Below, piece by piece: positions 9,918 to 18,184 of a stretch of DNA of 64,000 nt (position 1 is the first letter of the stretch; every line of letters begins with the position of its first letter). A program made the position numbers and the translations under genes. The notes under the pieces are model-generated. The model was not told where the DNA came from. It made no database searches and saw only the letters and a list, made by a program, of their open reading frames with translations. Source of the stretch: Desulfonatronum thioautotrophicum (GTDB lineage: Bacteria; Desulfobacterota; Desulfovibrionia; Desulfovibrionales; Desulfonatronaceae); the NCBI RefSeq assembly GCF_000934745.1, contig NZ_JYNO01000001.1, positions 496,001-560,000 of the forward strand, given 5' to 3'.

Positions 9918-10249
9918 TTATTGTGGATTCCTTTGGTGCTGGTGAAATTTTCTTTTCCACAGTGATGAAATCAGTATATATGTGCAGGTATAGATCAAGT
10001 GATATATGAGAAAAATTTTGTCATTAATTGTGTAACAGAGGCGATAAAACAAGGAGATAGAAAAGTAAAAATTTTTTAAATATTTTTAAAATTATATATA
10101 ATTTTATTTTTAGTGCAAAGCAAAATAACTACACAATATCTACAACAATATTTTTTATTTTCATCTGATCAATTATTTTTTGGGATAACTCTGCTCCATT
10201 TTTATATATTATTAGAGATATTTGCACAGAATATTTTTCATTTCGAAAT
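9918..10249. other. AT-rich intergenic region
   Basis: About 330 bases, strongly AT-rich compared with the surrounding sequence (long runs such as AAAATTATATATAATTTT), with no credible ORF. It forms the left flank of the IS1634-type insertion. The base composition suggests acquired DNA. Confidence 0.6.
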
Positions 10250-10255
10250 CTATAA

Positions 10256-12077
10256 CTCACCATTCGCGTAATCCCTCATGACTATGTGGAATTACGCTCC
10301 AGGTCGTAGTAGATACGATCGCTTATTCCCAAGAGGGTCAAGATTTTTGTTTGCAACTGAGAAAGTGGACTGACATGACGAAATTTATGGCCAGCAACGA
10401 TTCCTATCGTCAAAGTAACATGCGAGAACGCCTGAAGCAGCCTTTCAGTCGTCGGCGAGTCAGTCATTTTCTTTGGATTCTCCAGATGCAAACCGGCAAG
10501 TTTTTCGTTGTTTCGCTTCAATTCCCGGCTGACGACGAACTCGAACAGAGTCAAAACTCGCAACGCGATGCTCATCAAATAATTCAAGCCCATTACCTGA
10601 TCATCGCGTATCACGAAGAAAGGTCTCAGAGACAAAGGCGAGCCTTTGAGCCGATGAAACCCTCTCTCGATCGTCCACTCTTTTCGATAGCTCAGCATCG
10701 CGGCTTCAAAGCTCAATTTTTCTGCGGATTCGCTGGTAACAAATGCTTTCCACCCCAACGTCCGCTTCAACTCCTCAATGGCGTCTTCCCGACGATCAAC
10801 CGAAACCACCTGATATCTGACCTGCTTGATTACTATCTGTTCTCGATTCGTTCCGCCTCTGCCACGACCTTTATAACGAACCAACTCCTTCTCCTGACGT
10901 TCAGATCGGCAATCAAGCAGACCTCGCACTTTGTATTTGTCGAGTATGGCTCCCACTGCCTGTTCGAATTGAGCTTCCTCTTTGATCTGGCGTTTTCCGC
11001 GACCAGGAGCCGGGGTCAGTGCTCTCAACTTGATTTGCGCCTCTTGAAGTCGTTTTTCCAGCCCCTCTTGCAAGGTTCGGGCGTGGCTCACGGAGCATGC
11101 CAACAGGACTCGTTCGTTCCAGGTGAAGGTGTTTCCACCAACATCAGACGAACAGATTCGAGTAAATTCATAGCCTTTGCAGAGCAGGCAAGGCTTGCCG
11201 TCCTTATCAAGTTTATGCCCATAGACGTGCTCCAGCTTCCTATCAACTTCCAGTCCCTGCTTGATCCAATTCGGCATCTGTTCGGACGTTTCTCCGACCA
11301 ATGCCAGTGGACTCAAATAGTGATTCCCTCCAAGGGCTACGTGGGTGCGTGTCGCCAAAGCCGACATTTTGCAGTCCCCCACGAACAACAACCCTTTCTC
11401 AGTCAACATCGTCACAGCTCTGTCAATGGCCGGAATATACAACGGGTCGTCGGCATGCTCTCCGGATACCGCAAGAGTGACCAGAGGAAGTCCCAATGGG
11501 TCCAGTGTCGCCGCCATGACTTTTATCTGTGGAAGCGATGGATCATCCTTGCTGTTACCGAACTGAAACAACCCGTTCGCCGTGATTTCATGGTAACCGG
11601 AAAAAGTGGTCGCATCCAAACGGACAACCTGCTGATTGAGTTTGTAGACAGCAATCGTCCTGCTACCCAAACCCGTCTCAATCTTTCGCCAGGTTTCAAT
11701 ATCACTCAGATTCCTCAAAAGAATTGTCAGCCTGTCATCAGTAAAATCCGTTTCGCGGATACTCAGCCCGGTAATTCTTTCCAATGCATCATGAGTGTTG
11801 CTGACCCAATCGCGAACGGTCAGCTTTCGATGATCCCCTTGAGAGATGATATGAGCAAGCCATATCACGGCCATCCATCCACAGCTCAATCCTTCGTGGA
11901 GCCAGTGCCGAGGAATATGTTGGTCAAAGATCTCTCGGACCCCCATTCTGGTGATAAATTCTATCAGAAGAGGAAGGTCGTCCACTCGTTCACTGGAAAT
12001 TGTCGGAGTTGTGTTGTTCATCCTCCAATTTTAACAAGAAATTAAAACAATTGGAATCAGATTACGCGAATGGTGAG
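10256..12077 (-). mobile_element. IS1634-family insertion sequence, complete
   Basis: 1822-bp element. It has an 18-bp perfect terminal inverted repeat (CTCACCATTCGCGTAATC at 10256 and its complement ending at 12077), a single transposase gene, and a 6-bp target duplication CTATAA at 10250-10255 and 12078-12083. Size, TIR and TSD fit the IS1634 group of the IS4 superfamily. All parts look intact, so it may be active. Confidence 0.9.
10282..12021 (-). CDS. IS1634-family transposase
   Basis: 579-residue DDE transposase filling the element almost end to end. Features: VVRLDATTFSGYHE (first Asp), LPLVTLAVSGEHADDPLYIPAI and LLFVGDCKMSALATR in the central region, and ERGFHRLKGSPLSLRPFF (the YREK-like Glu region) toward the C-terminus. 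It starts 56 bases inside the right TIR. No frameshift or stop is present. Confidence 0.92.
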   Translation of the reverse strand: MNNTTPTISSERVDDLPLLIEFITRMGVREIFDQHIPRHWLHEGLSCGWMAVIWLAHIISQGDHRKLTVRDWVSNTHDALERITGLSIRETDFTDDRLTILLRNLSDIETWRKIETGLGSRTIAVYKLNQQVVRLDATTFSGYHEITANGLFQFGNSKDDPSLPQIKVMAATLDPLGLPLVTLAVSGEHADDPLYIPAIDRAVTMLTEKGLLFVGDCKMSALATRTHVALGGNHYLSPLALVGETSEQMPNWIKQGLEVDRKLEHVYGHKLDKDGKPCLLCKGYEFTRICSSDVGGNTFTWNERVLLACSVSHARTLQEGLEKRLQEAQIKLRALTPAPGRGKRQIKEEAQFEQAVGAILDKYKVRGLLDCRSERQEKELVRYKGRGRGGTNREQIVIKQVRYQVVSVDRREDAIEELKRTLGWKAFVTSESAEKLSFEAAMLSYRKEWTIERGFHRLKGSPLSLRPFFVIRDDQVMGLNYLMSIALRVLTLFEFVVSRELKRNNEKLAGLHLENPKKMTDSPTTERLLQAFSHVTLTIGIVAGHKFRHVSPLSQLQTKILTLLGISDRIYYDLERNST

Positions 12078-12345
12078 CTATAAGAAAGAATATCGTCGTT
12101 TTTGACAACAATTTGATACAGAGAATCAGAAATTTTCATTTTTATTGGCTTACAGAAAAAATGGTGAACAGTGATAAAACTGTCATTAATCTCTATACTT
12201 CTCCATGTAATTATCGGTTTTACGAAAATAATAAAAATAGGCTCATTATGTGTTTCGGACAGTTAAGCCACGGATAGCATCTATGAGTAAACCGGCGTCA
12301 GAATCAAGAAATTGCATTTAATTACGAATAGTAATAGCTAGCCTC

Positions 12346-13277
12346 ATGATTTTAAACATCAAAAACCTTCTTGACGATGACAGATGTTATGAGGCTGTTC
12401 GCCAAAAACGTTGGCCGAATGGTATACGTTGTCCTCATTGTGATGGGACTCAGATCACTAAACAAGGTCGCGATTCCACTCAACCTGCCCGCCAGAAATA
12501 TCGTTGTAACTCCTGTCTGCGCTATTTTGATGACCTTACCGGAACAGTGTTTGCCGGTCATCATCAGCCACTCAAAACTTGGATATTGTGCATTTATTTC
12601 ATGGGCTTAAATCTGTCAAACCAGCAGATAGCCAAAGAACTTGAACTCAACAAAGATGATGCTCAACGGATGACCCAGCAGCTACGCGAAGGCATTGTTA
12701 CCCGCCAAGTTGAACCTGTGTTAACCGAAACCGTCGAATGTGATGAAGTTTATGTAGTTGCTGGGCATAAAGGAAACTCTGATGCTGTGGCAAAAAAAAA
12801 CGCAAAGGACGTCGCAGACGCCTAAAAGGAGCCCGAGGACGGGGCACTCTGGAAAAGGAAAAGCCGCCAATTCTTGGAATGATACAGCGAGGTGGAGCTG
12901 TAATATTGAGAATGCTTGAAAATGTTCAACAAGCTACCATTTCTCCCCTTATCAAGTTTTTCATTTCTCCAGGAACGACAATCCACACGGACGAGTACGA
13001 CATATACAATCGCCTGACTGATTGGGGTTACCAACATCACACCGTGTGTCATTCAAAAGGGGAGTACGCACGTGACGAGGATGGAGACGGTTTTCATGAA
13101 ATTCATGTCAACACAATTGAAGGATTCTGGTCTCTTTTTCGATCCTGGCTCCGGCCTCACCGTGGGATATCTCAGGAAAAACTTCCCAGTTATCTAGGAT
13201 TTTTCCAGTTTGTGCATAATGCTCGTCTCAGGGGTAAAGGTCTTCTTGACCCACTTCTCGAAACTTTAGTCTCCTAG
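12346..13277 (+). CDS. IS1595-family transposase, split by a -1 shift at an A9 run
   Basis: The first frame (12346-12825) encodes a zinc-ribbon (CPHCDG...CNSC) and the first part of the ISXO2-like DDE domain (ETVECDEVYVVAGHKGN). The second frame, from about 12798 to 13277, encodes the rest: KRKGRRRRLKGARGRG, GMIQRGGAVIL, HTDEYDIYNRL, then NTIEGFWSLFRSWLRPHRGI. The frames join by a -1 shift at nine adenines (12792-12800), where A AAA AAA can act as a slippery site. The joined product has normal family length, so this is either programmed frameshifting or a single inactivating indel. TIRs could not be fixed with confidence; a weak candidate pair lies near 12258 and 13300. Confidence 0.75.
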
Positions 13278-13415
13278 TTTCACAGCTGACTGGAATACAT
13301 ATTGAGCCTTAAAATAATGTGAAGTGGCAATCTTTGGTGATACACATTGCTTTTTGTCTTGTTTGTTTTATTTTTTTGCATGGAACTCACCTTGAGATAG
13401 GGCAAGCCTGTTTAT

Positions 13416-13895
13416 GGCTCGCAAGTATTTTTTTAGTGAATCAAGCCCCCTCCGAAGCAACTTATGCTTCTTCGGTCAGAAATGGAGCCTGAGCAGAAAC
13501 TCAGAGTCGGCTCAAAACAAGCCGCTATTGGAACATTACGCGTTTCTGAAAATCAGGATTGGAAACATTCCGCTCTTGTTGATGAGCCTCACCCTTATCA
13601 GGTCGCCCCTTCAGGGCTGAATAAAATATCTCATTGATTTCCCAGGGCGTTGCCCTGGGCTACGATGGAAAAGCAGGAAGAGCCCTGTAAGGGCGACCTA
13701 ACTCAACGATTGCATAGTTGTGTCGTAAACGCCTAATGACACTCAGCCGCTATTGCGTCTCAGATCATCCATTTCACCCCTGTAAAGGGCCCTGTAAGAT
13801 TCCGGCCTCCCGCAAGGTACCCCTCCCGGACAACAAGGTGGTGACAATAGGCCGTCAGGTTCAACAGCTCATGCTACGCCCAGCAGCTTCCGCAA
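13416..13895. repeat. Intergenic repeat region with 100-bp palindromic element
   Basis: No gene was recognised between 13278 and 13896. At 13600-13699 a 100-bp element has near-perfect terminal inverted repeats (AGGTCGCCCCTTCAGGGCT and AGCCCTGTAAGGGCGACCT) and an inner palindrome CCCAGGGCGTTGCCCTGGG. The upstream 150 bases and part of this element recur, diverged, at 52740-53090. This looks like a small non-autonomous repeat family. Confidence 0.65.
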
Positions 13896-13896
13896 C

Positions 13897-14403
13897 TCAC
13901 CTAATGGACTTGCCCTGAAAATTTCCGGTCAAGGGACGTACTCGCAAGCCCAGCGTGTTGTTCAGTTTCTTGATCCTGTCTTGCCGCAGGGAAATGCCTT
14001 TACCGAGAATGATCCCGAAAACGCGTCTTGAATGTCCAAACCCTTCCGTGCCAAGGGATGTTTTCCAGATTTGATGCTTGAATTCCAGCGTCGTCCCTTT
14101 TGCGCACAGGTCGCGGCAGGTGGATTCCAGCTGATCCAGAGCATGGCCCACGTGACCGCCCTTGAGTTCCACGAGAACTATCATAAATTCAGGATCATCC
14201 TGGTGAGCGTAGAGGATTACTCCGTCGCATTTTTTCCCTTCCTTGGGCCACTCAGGGCATTTTTCTGGTTGCAGAAAAACAGCGTACTCTCCCTTTGCAG
14301 GGCGCAAACTGAAAACACGGCCCTGCTCGGCCAGGACGGTCCTTGGGCTTACACATCCTTGTTCCCAGTGTTCTTCCATTACTTGTCGAAGCTTGTTCTT
14401 CAT
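13897..14403 (-). CDS. PD-(D/E)xK-like nuclease partner of ATPase
   Basis: 168-residue soluble protein. Asp60 (KCDGVILY) and Glu79-x-Lys81 (VLVELKGGHVGHALDQLE) have the spacing and hydrophobic beta-strand context of a PD-(D/E)xK nuclease core. The start ATG 14403 lies four bases after the stop of the ATPase gene, so the two are translationally coupled. I do not recognise a named family; nuclease activity is inferred from the motif and the partnership only. Confidence 0.6.
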   Translation of the reverse strand: MKNKLRQVMEEHWEQGCVSPRTVLAEQGRVFSLRPAKGEYAVFLQPEKCPEWPKEGKKCDGVILYAHQDDPEFMIVLVELKGGHVGHALDQLESTCRDLCAKGTTLEFKHQIWKTSLGTEGFGHSRRVFGIILGKGISLRQDRIKKLNNTLGLRVRPLTGNFQGKSIR

Positions 14404-14407
14404 CACC

Positions 14408-15613
14408 CTATCCTTCGGCCTCATCCAGCAGGGATTGGAATTCGCCGCCCAGTTCATCGGCAACCCGCTCCAGTTCGTCGGCGTCCACCAGGTTGGTTCC
14501 CCCTCGGTCCAGCACGTTGTAAGCGTGGCCGTGGATTCTGTAGGCGGCCACCATTTCCGGGTCGAGTGCAATGCCCGATTGTCTGTCGCTTTCGCGAGAT
14601 TGAACCGAGAACCGCTCCAACATGTTGTTGACGATCTGCAGAAGATAGGGGGAATGCGTGGTCAGAAAAAAGTTCTGTCCGCGGCCCACGAGATAGGCGA
14701 TGGTCCTCATGACTTCGACCTGGGCCGATGGATGCAGATGTGTCTCCGGCTCTTCGAAATACACGGACATGCGTTTTAAGATGCTGCCCGTGGTGGCCGC
14801 GACGACAAAAAACGGCCATGCCTCCATTTGGCCGGAGGAGGCGGCTTCAATGGGAACGATTCGTTTCTCGTCCTTTTCGGAATGTACCATCCACTTCCAC
14901 AGCTTCGGCCCATGTTTCGGAATATACGCTTTACCTTGAATGGCACGAATTTGCTGTTCAAGAACGAAATTTCGTGATTCCAGCCAGTCCTCGCCAAAAA
15001 TACGAGCCAATTCCTTGCGTCCGAGCTTTTCATACAGCTTGGAATAGATTTCTTTGGCTGCGTCCAGGTATTCAGCGAAAAGACGCAGCAGCATCGGTTG
15101 GAATTCGGCGTAAAGTACAGTGGGCGCCTTGCCGGCAAGCCTGGTGAACACGGAGCGCTCGGTGGGTATGAACAGATTATGGAAAAACCATTGCCATTCG
15201 CGTAGCTCCGATGCTTTTCTGTCTTCCAGGGATGCTACGTGCTTCGTCAGAAAATCCTTGAATTCCTTGTTCAGGCGGACCGTTCTGTTGGACCTGTAGA
15301 CATGTACCGACCACCGGGTTTTGCCGGAAAGGTACTGGAGGTAGGCGGTCCCTTCGGCAAAATAGCCGAAGGGCGTACCACGAAGATCGTCCAGTATCTT
15401 CTTGATCAGCCTTTCCTGCCAGCCGGTCTCCGTCTTGAGTTCGGGAGTGTAATAGCGCATCAGCAGGCTTTGAATGGCGCGGAAGAAAAAAGTCACCTGG
15501 GCGACCAAGGACTTGCCCGAGGCCTGCTTGCCCACCAGAAGAGTCAGGGGCCGTATTTCCACCTCCAGGTCTTGGATGGGGCCGAGGTTTTTGATTTTGA
15601 TACGTTCCGTCAT
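14408..15613 (-). CDS. AAA/ABC-type ATPase (AAA_21-like), putative defence protein
   Basis: About 401 residues. Walker A is LLVGKQASGKSLVAQ near the N-terminus, Walker B is SVYFEEPETHLHPSAQ, and a switch histidine occurs in LTTHSPYLLQIVNN. This matches the RecF/OLD-type ATPases found in many phage-defence systems, but without a TOPRIM domain or long coiled coil. ATG 15613 was preferred because AGGAG is eight bases upstream; 15619 is an alternative. It forms a two-gene unit with the downstream PD-(D/E)xK-like gene. No methyltransferase is adjacent, so it is not obviously restriction-modification. Confidence 0.75.
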   Translation of the reverse strand: MTERIKIKNLGPIQDLEVEIRPLTLLVGKQASGKSLVAQVTFFFRAIQSLLMRYYTPELKTETGWQERLIKKILDDLRGTPFGYFAEGTAYLQYLSGKTRWSVHVYRSNRTVRLNKEFKDFLTKHVASLEDRKASELREWQWFFHNLFIPTERSVFTRLAGKAPTVLYAEFQPMLLRLFAEYLDAAKEIYSKLYEKLGRKELARIFGEDWLESRNFVLEQQIRAIQGKAYIPKHGPKLWKWMVHSEKDEKRIVPIEAASSGQMEAWPFFVVAATTGSILKRMSVYFEEPETHLHPSAQVEVMRTIAYLVGRGQNFFLTTHSPYLLQIVNNMLERFSVQSRESDRQSGIALDPEMVAAYRIHGHAYNVLDRGGTNLVDADELERVADELGGEFQSLLDEAEG

Positions 15614-15773
15614 GATCATATCTCCTGCTTCGGACAAAACGCTCCCGCCCGGAAGATGGAATTGGACTCACTGAACGTAGTCAGAGTCAGTATGGGATCG
15701 GGCTGGTCTTATCTGGCATTATTCTGTCGATATTTTCAAATACAAACAAAATAACGCCAAAGAATCTTTCTTT

Positions 15774-15938
15774 TTACCTCAGAAAACCATTTTCCCGCGC
15801 CATCCCGGCATGCAGCCACAGCGGCCCCCGGTGTCTGGTCGGCCAGGAACGGACCTCTATGGTCTTGTGCCCCGGAAGGATCAGCTCAACCCAGGGTTGG
15901 CGAATGCTCAGGGCTATTTGGACCGGGTCCGTGGTCAT
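15774..15938 (-). pseudogene. ASCH-domain protein fragment
   Basis: 54-codon reading frame matching the N-terminal half of ASCH domains (IALSIRQPWVELILPGHKTIEVRSWPTRHRGPLWLHAG). It stops shortly after this motif, while family members continue for another 60-70 residues. Possibly a remnant of a mobile or defence gene. The 160 bases around it hold nothing else recognisable. Confidence 0.6.
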
Positions 15939-16107
15939 GTTCGTCGTGGCCGGTTGGGTTGATGAATTTGCAGAGAATATCCGGAATTGAAGGGTCTTTC
16001 GGTACGAACCAGAAGGAAAGCATGTCAAGCTCTTTCCGCAACCCACCCAGGTGTCCGTCAAATTCCGGGGCGGTCTTCGCTTATTCCCTGCGGGGTGCGG
16101 TGAAACA

Positions 16108-17763
16108 TCATTTTGCCGTGCCCCAACCATAAGGCATTGTTGCGTCACTGTACCTCCTTTTCCCGTCAATCCCCAGCTTGCGCATCCGGTGCTGGAGGGT
16201 TGAGCGGGGCAGGCCGAGCAGGGCTGCAGCGCCCTTGGGTCCGGAGATCACCCCGTGGGTTCGGCGGAGTGTTTCCAGGATGTGTTGACGCTCCAGGTCT
16301 TCCAGTCGTCCGGGACCGTTCGAAGCGGAGCGGGCGGGCTGCTGCGGCATCCGGGAAGAGTCATTTTCGCAAGCGGCTTCCCCGTTAGTGGGTGCGAGGC
16401 TTTCCAGCTTCTGAATGCCGTCACCCTCCTTGCGCAGGATGTCGCGGATGTCCTCGGTGGTCAATTCCCCGGCAATGCAGTTCCGGAGCAGGATTTTGCT
16501 CAGGGCGTTGCGCAATTCCCGAATATTGCCCGGCCAGCTGTGATCCTGAAGGCAGTCCGTCAACTTTGTGATCATGGCCGGCTTGGGAAGTCCGTGCTGG
16601 GCACAAAGCTGGTTGATGAAGAAACCGGCCATCACCGGGATGTCCTCAGGGCGGTCACGCAACGGCGGAAGTTCCAGCGTGCACGCTGAGAGCCGATAAT
16701 AGAAGTCGCGGCGCAGTTTGCCCTGGGCCATGGCCTGCTGGATGTCCACGTTGGTGGCGGTCACCAGTCGGACATCCACGGACAATGACACGCTTTCCCC
16801 AACACGCTCGAAACACTGCTCATCCAGGACATGCAGCAGCTTGCTCTGCATCTCCTGACTCAATTCCGCGATTTCATCCAAAAACAGGGTCCCATCATGG
16901 GCCAGCTCGATCCTGCCGACCCGCTTGGTGGACGCGCCGGTGAACGCGCCTTTGGCATGACCGAAAATCTCGCTTTCAAACAGGCTCGTGGATAGGGCCG
17001 GGCAGTTGACCCGGACGAAATTCTGCTTGGACCGCTTTCCGGTGGCATGGATATAGCGGGCCAGATGGGTTTTGCCGGTCCCGGTTTCGCCCAGTAGCAG
17101 CACGGGCATGTCCAGCCGGGCGATCTTGTTCACCATGGACATGAATCGCCGCATTTTTGGACTTTCAAAGATGAAAGTTTCATGGGCTTCAGGCAAAGGG
17201 CAGGATGCGTGCAGGGGGGGCACCGTCCCTCCCTGTTCCAGGTGTTCCAAGCCCAGCAAAGCTCCCAGGCAGACGGCAACGTACGGGCATAGTTCCAGAA
17301 ACAATTCCATGATTGCGTACAAGTTGTCCGGCTTGTGCACGAACGAGCAGTGCAAGGTGCCCAGAATTTCGTCGTTGAGGACCAGGGGAAAAGCCATGGT
17401 CGTGGTCAGCCCGGCCTCGGCCATGGGGTGAAGTGTGGATTCAGGGAAGTGCTGAGCAATGTCCGTGATCACCACAGGTTTGCGTGTGGCAATCACATGT
17501 CCGGCCACGGTGCTTTTTTCAGCTTTGCGCACCGGGGACAAAGAGTTGACCATCGTCCCCTCGGCCGCGGAAAAATAACTGAGCATCTCGCTGTTGGGGT
17601 CGTAAAGGTTGATGCATAATCGATCAAAGTCGAACTGCTGCTGCAACAGGCGCGAGAGGGACTGGAGGAAGGTCGACCGGGATGTGGTCCGGGACAGTTC
17701 CATCACCAATTCCTTGCTCAAGACGTGGGAAACAACGATGTGTTGGGTTTTGTTCTTTTGCAT
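16108..17763 (-). CDS. Sigma54-dependent activator with GAF sensor (FhlA/NorR-like)
   Basis: 551 residues. An N-terminal GAF-like sensor (about 20-180) is followed by an AAA+ domain with LLGETGTGKTHLARYIH (Walker A), GAFTGA for sigma54 contact, and GTLFLDEIAELS (Walker B). A Fis-type HTH lies at the C-terminus (GAAALLGLPRSTLQHRMRKLGI). There is no receiver domain, so it is probably a direct small-molecule sensor. It diverges from the glycyl radical lyase gene across a 421-bp region holding paired inverted repeats and a strong sigma54 promoter, so it is the likely activator of block A. Confidence 0.92.
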   Translation of the reverse strand: MQKNKTQHIVVSHVLSKELVMELSRTTSRSTFLQSLSRLLQQQFDFDRLCINLYDPNSEMLSYFSAAEGTMVNSLSPVRKAEKSTVAGHVIATRKPVVITDIAQHFPESTLHPMAEAGLTTTMAFPLVLNDEILGTLHCSFVHKPDNLYAIMELFLELCPYVAVCLGALLGLEHLEQGGTVPPLHASCPLPEAHETFIFESPKMRRFMSMVNKIARLDMPVLLLGETGTGKTHLARYIHATGKRSKQNFVRVNCPALSTSLFESEIFGHAKGAFTGASTKRVGRIELAHDGTLFLDEIAELSQEMQSKLLHVLDEQCFERVGESVSLSVDVRLVTATNVDIQQAMAQGKLRRDFYYRLSACTLELPPLRDRPEDIPVMAGFFINQLCAQHGLPKPAMITKLTDCLQDHSWPGNIRELRNALSKILLRNCIAGELTTEDIRDILRKEGDGIQKLESLAPTNGEAACENDSSRMPQQPARSASNGPGRLEDLERQHILETLRRTHGVISGPKGAAALLGLPRSTLQHRMRKLGIDGKRRYSDATMPYGWGTAK

Positions 17764-17901
17764 GGTTCCTCTTTTACAAGGAGATCAGGGAGGGAACAAT
17801 GGTCAAGGAGTTTTCAACTCAAAGTATGCGAATTTGCAATATTATAAAAACTCTACTTTGAAGATCTTAAAGTTTTGAAATTAATGAAGTTAATCAAAAA
17901 A

Positions 17902-17943
17902 TGTTGCTTAGGTGCAACAACTGTTTTGTGCATCGGCGCAACG
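17902..17943. promoter_or_regulatory. Paired inverted repeats, likely enhancer (UAS)
   Basis: TGTTGC-N6-GCAACA (17902-17919) is a perfect dyad. A second, imperfect dyad TTGTGC-N6-GCAACG follows at 17926-17943, centred 24 bases away. They lie about 135-175 bases upstream of the sigma54 promoter, as expected for an activator binding site. Confidence 0.6.
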
Positions 17944-18076
17944 TTTTTGATAATGCTCTGTAAAAATTACATAATATTATAGAAGTGTGGCAAAACGGCA
18001 ACAAAAAATAATTATCCTGAGACACACAGCAGCCATTTTGCTAAATTTATTATATAAAATCTATATGATAGATGCA

Positions 18077-18092
18077 TGGCATCCTAGTTGCT
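18077..18092 (+). promoter_or_regulatory. Sigma54 (-24/-12) promoter of the glycyl radical lyase
   Basis: TGGCAT-CCTAG-TTGCT matches the consensus TGGCAC-N5-TTGCW, with GG and GC separated by exactly ten bases. Predicted transcription start near 18103, about 80 bases before the lyase start codon. Confidence 0.8.
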
Positions 18093-18184
18093 TTGGTCAT
18101 TGGACACGCCACAGCGACAATACCAAGCATGGCTTGAACGTAAAAAACTTCTAAAAATGATCAGCATTGATCAGGAGAACCGGC

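Noticed and set aside
10351-12045. 564-codon plus-strand ORF
   Set aside because: Antisense of the IS1634 transposase, which has matching TIRs and DDE-type motifs.
17986-18001. Second sigma54-like element (GTGGCAAAACGGCAAC)
   Set aside because: GG and GC are only seven bases apart, not the required ten.
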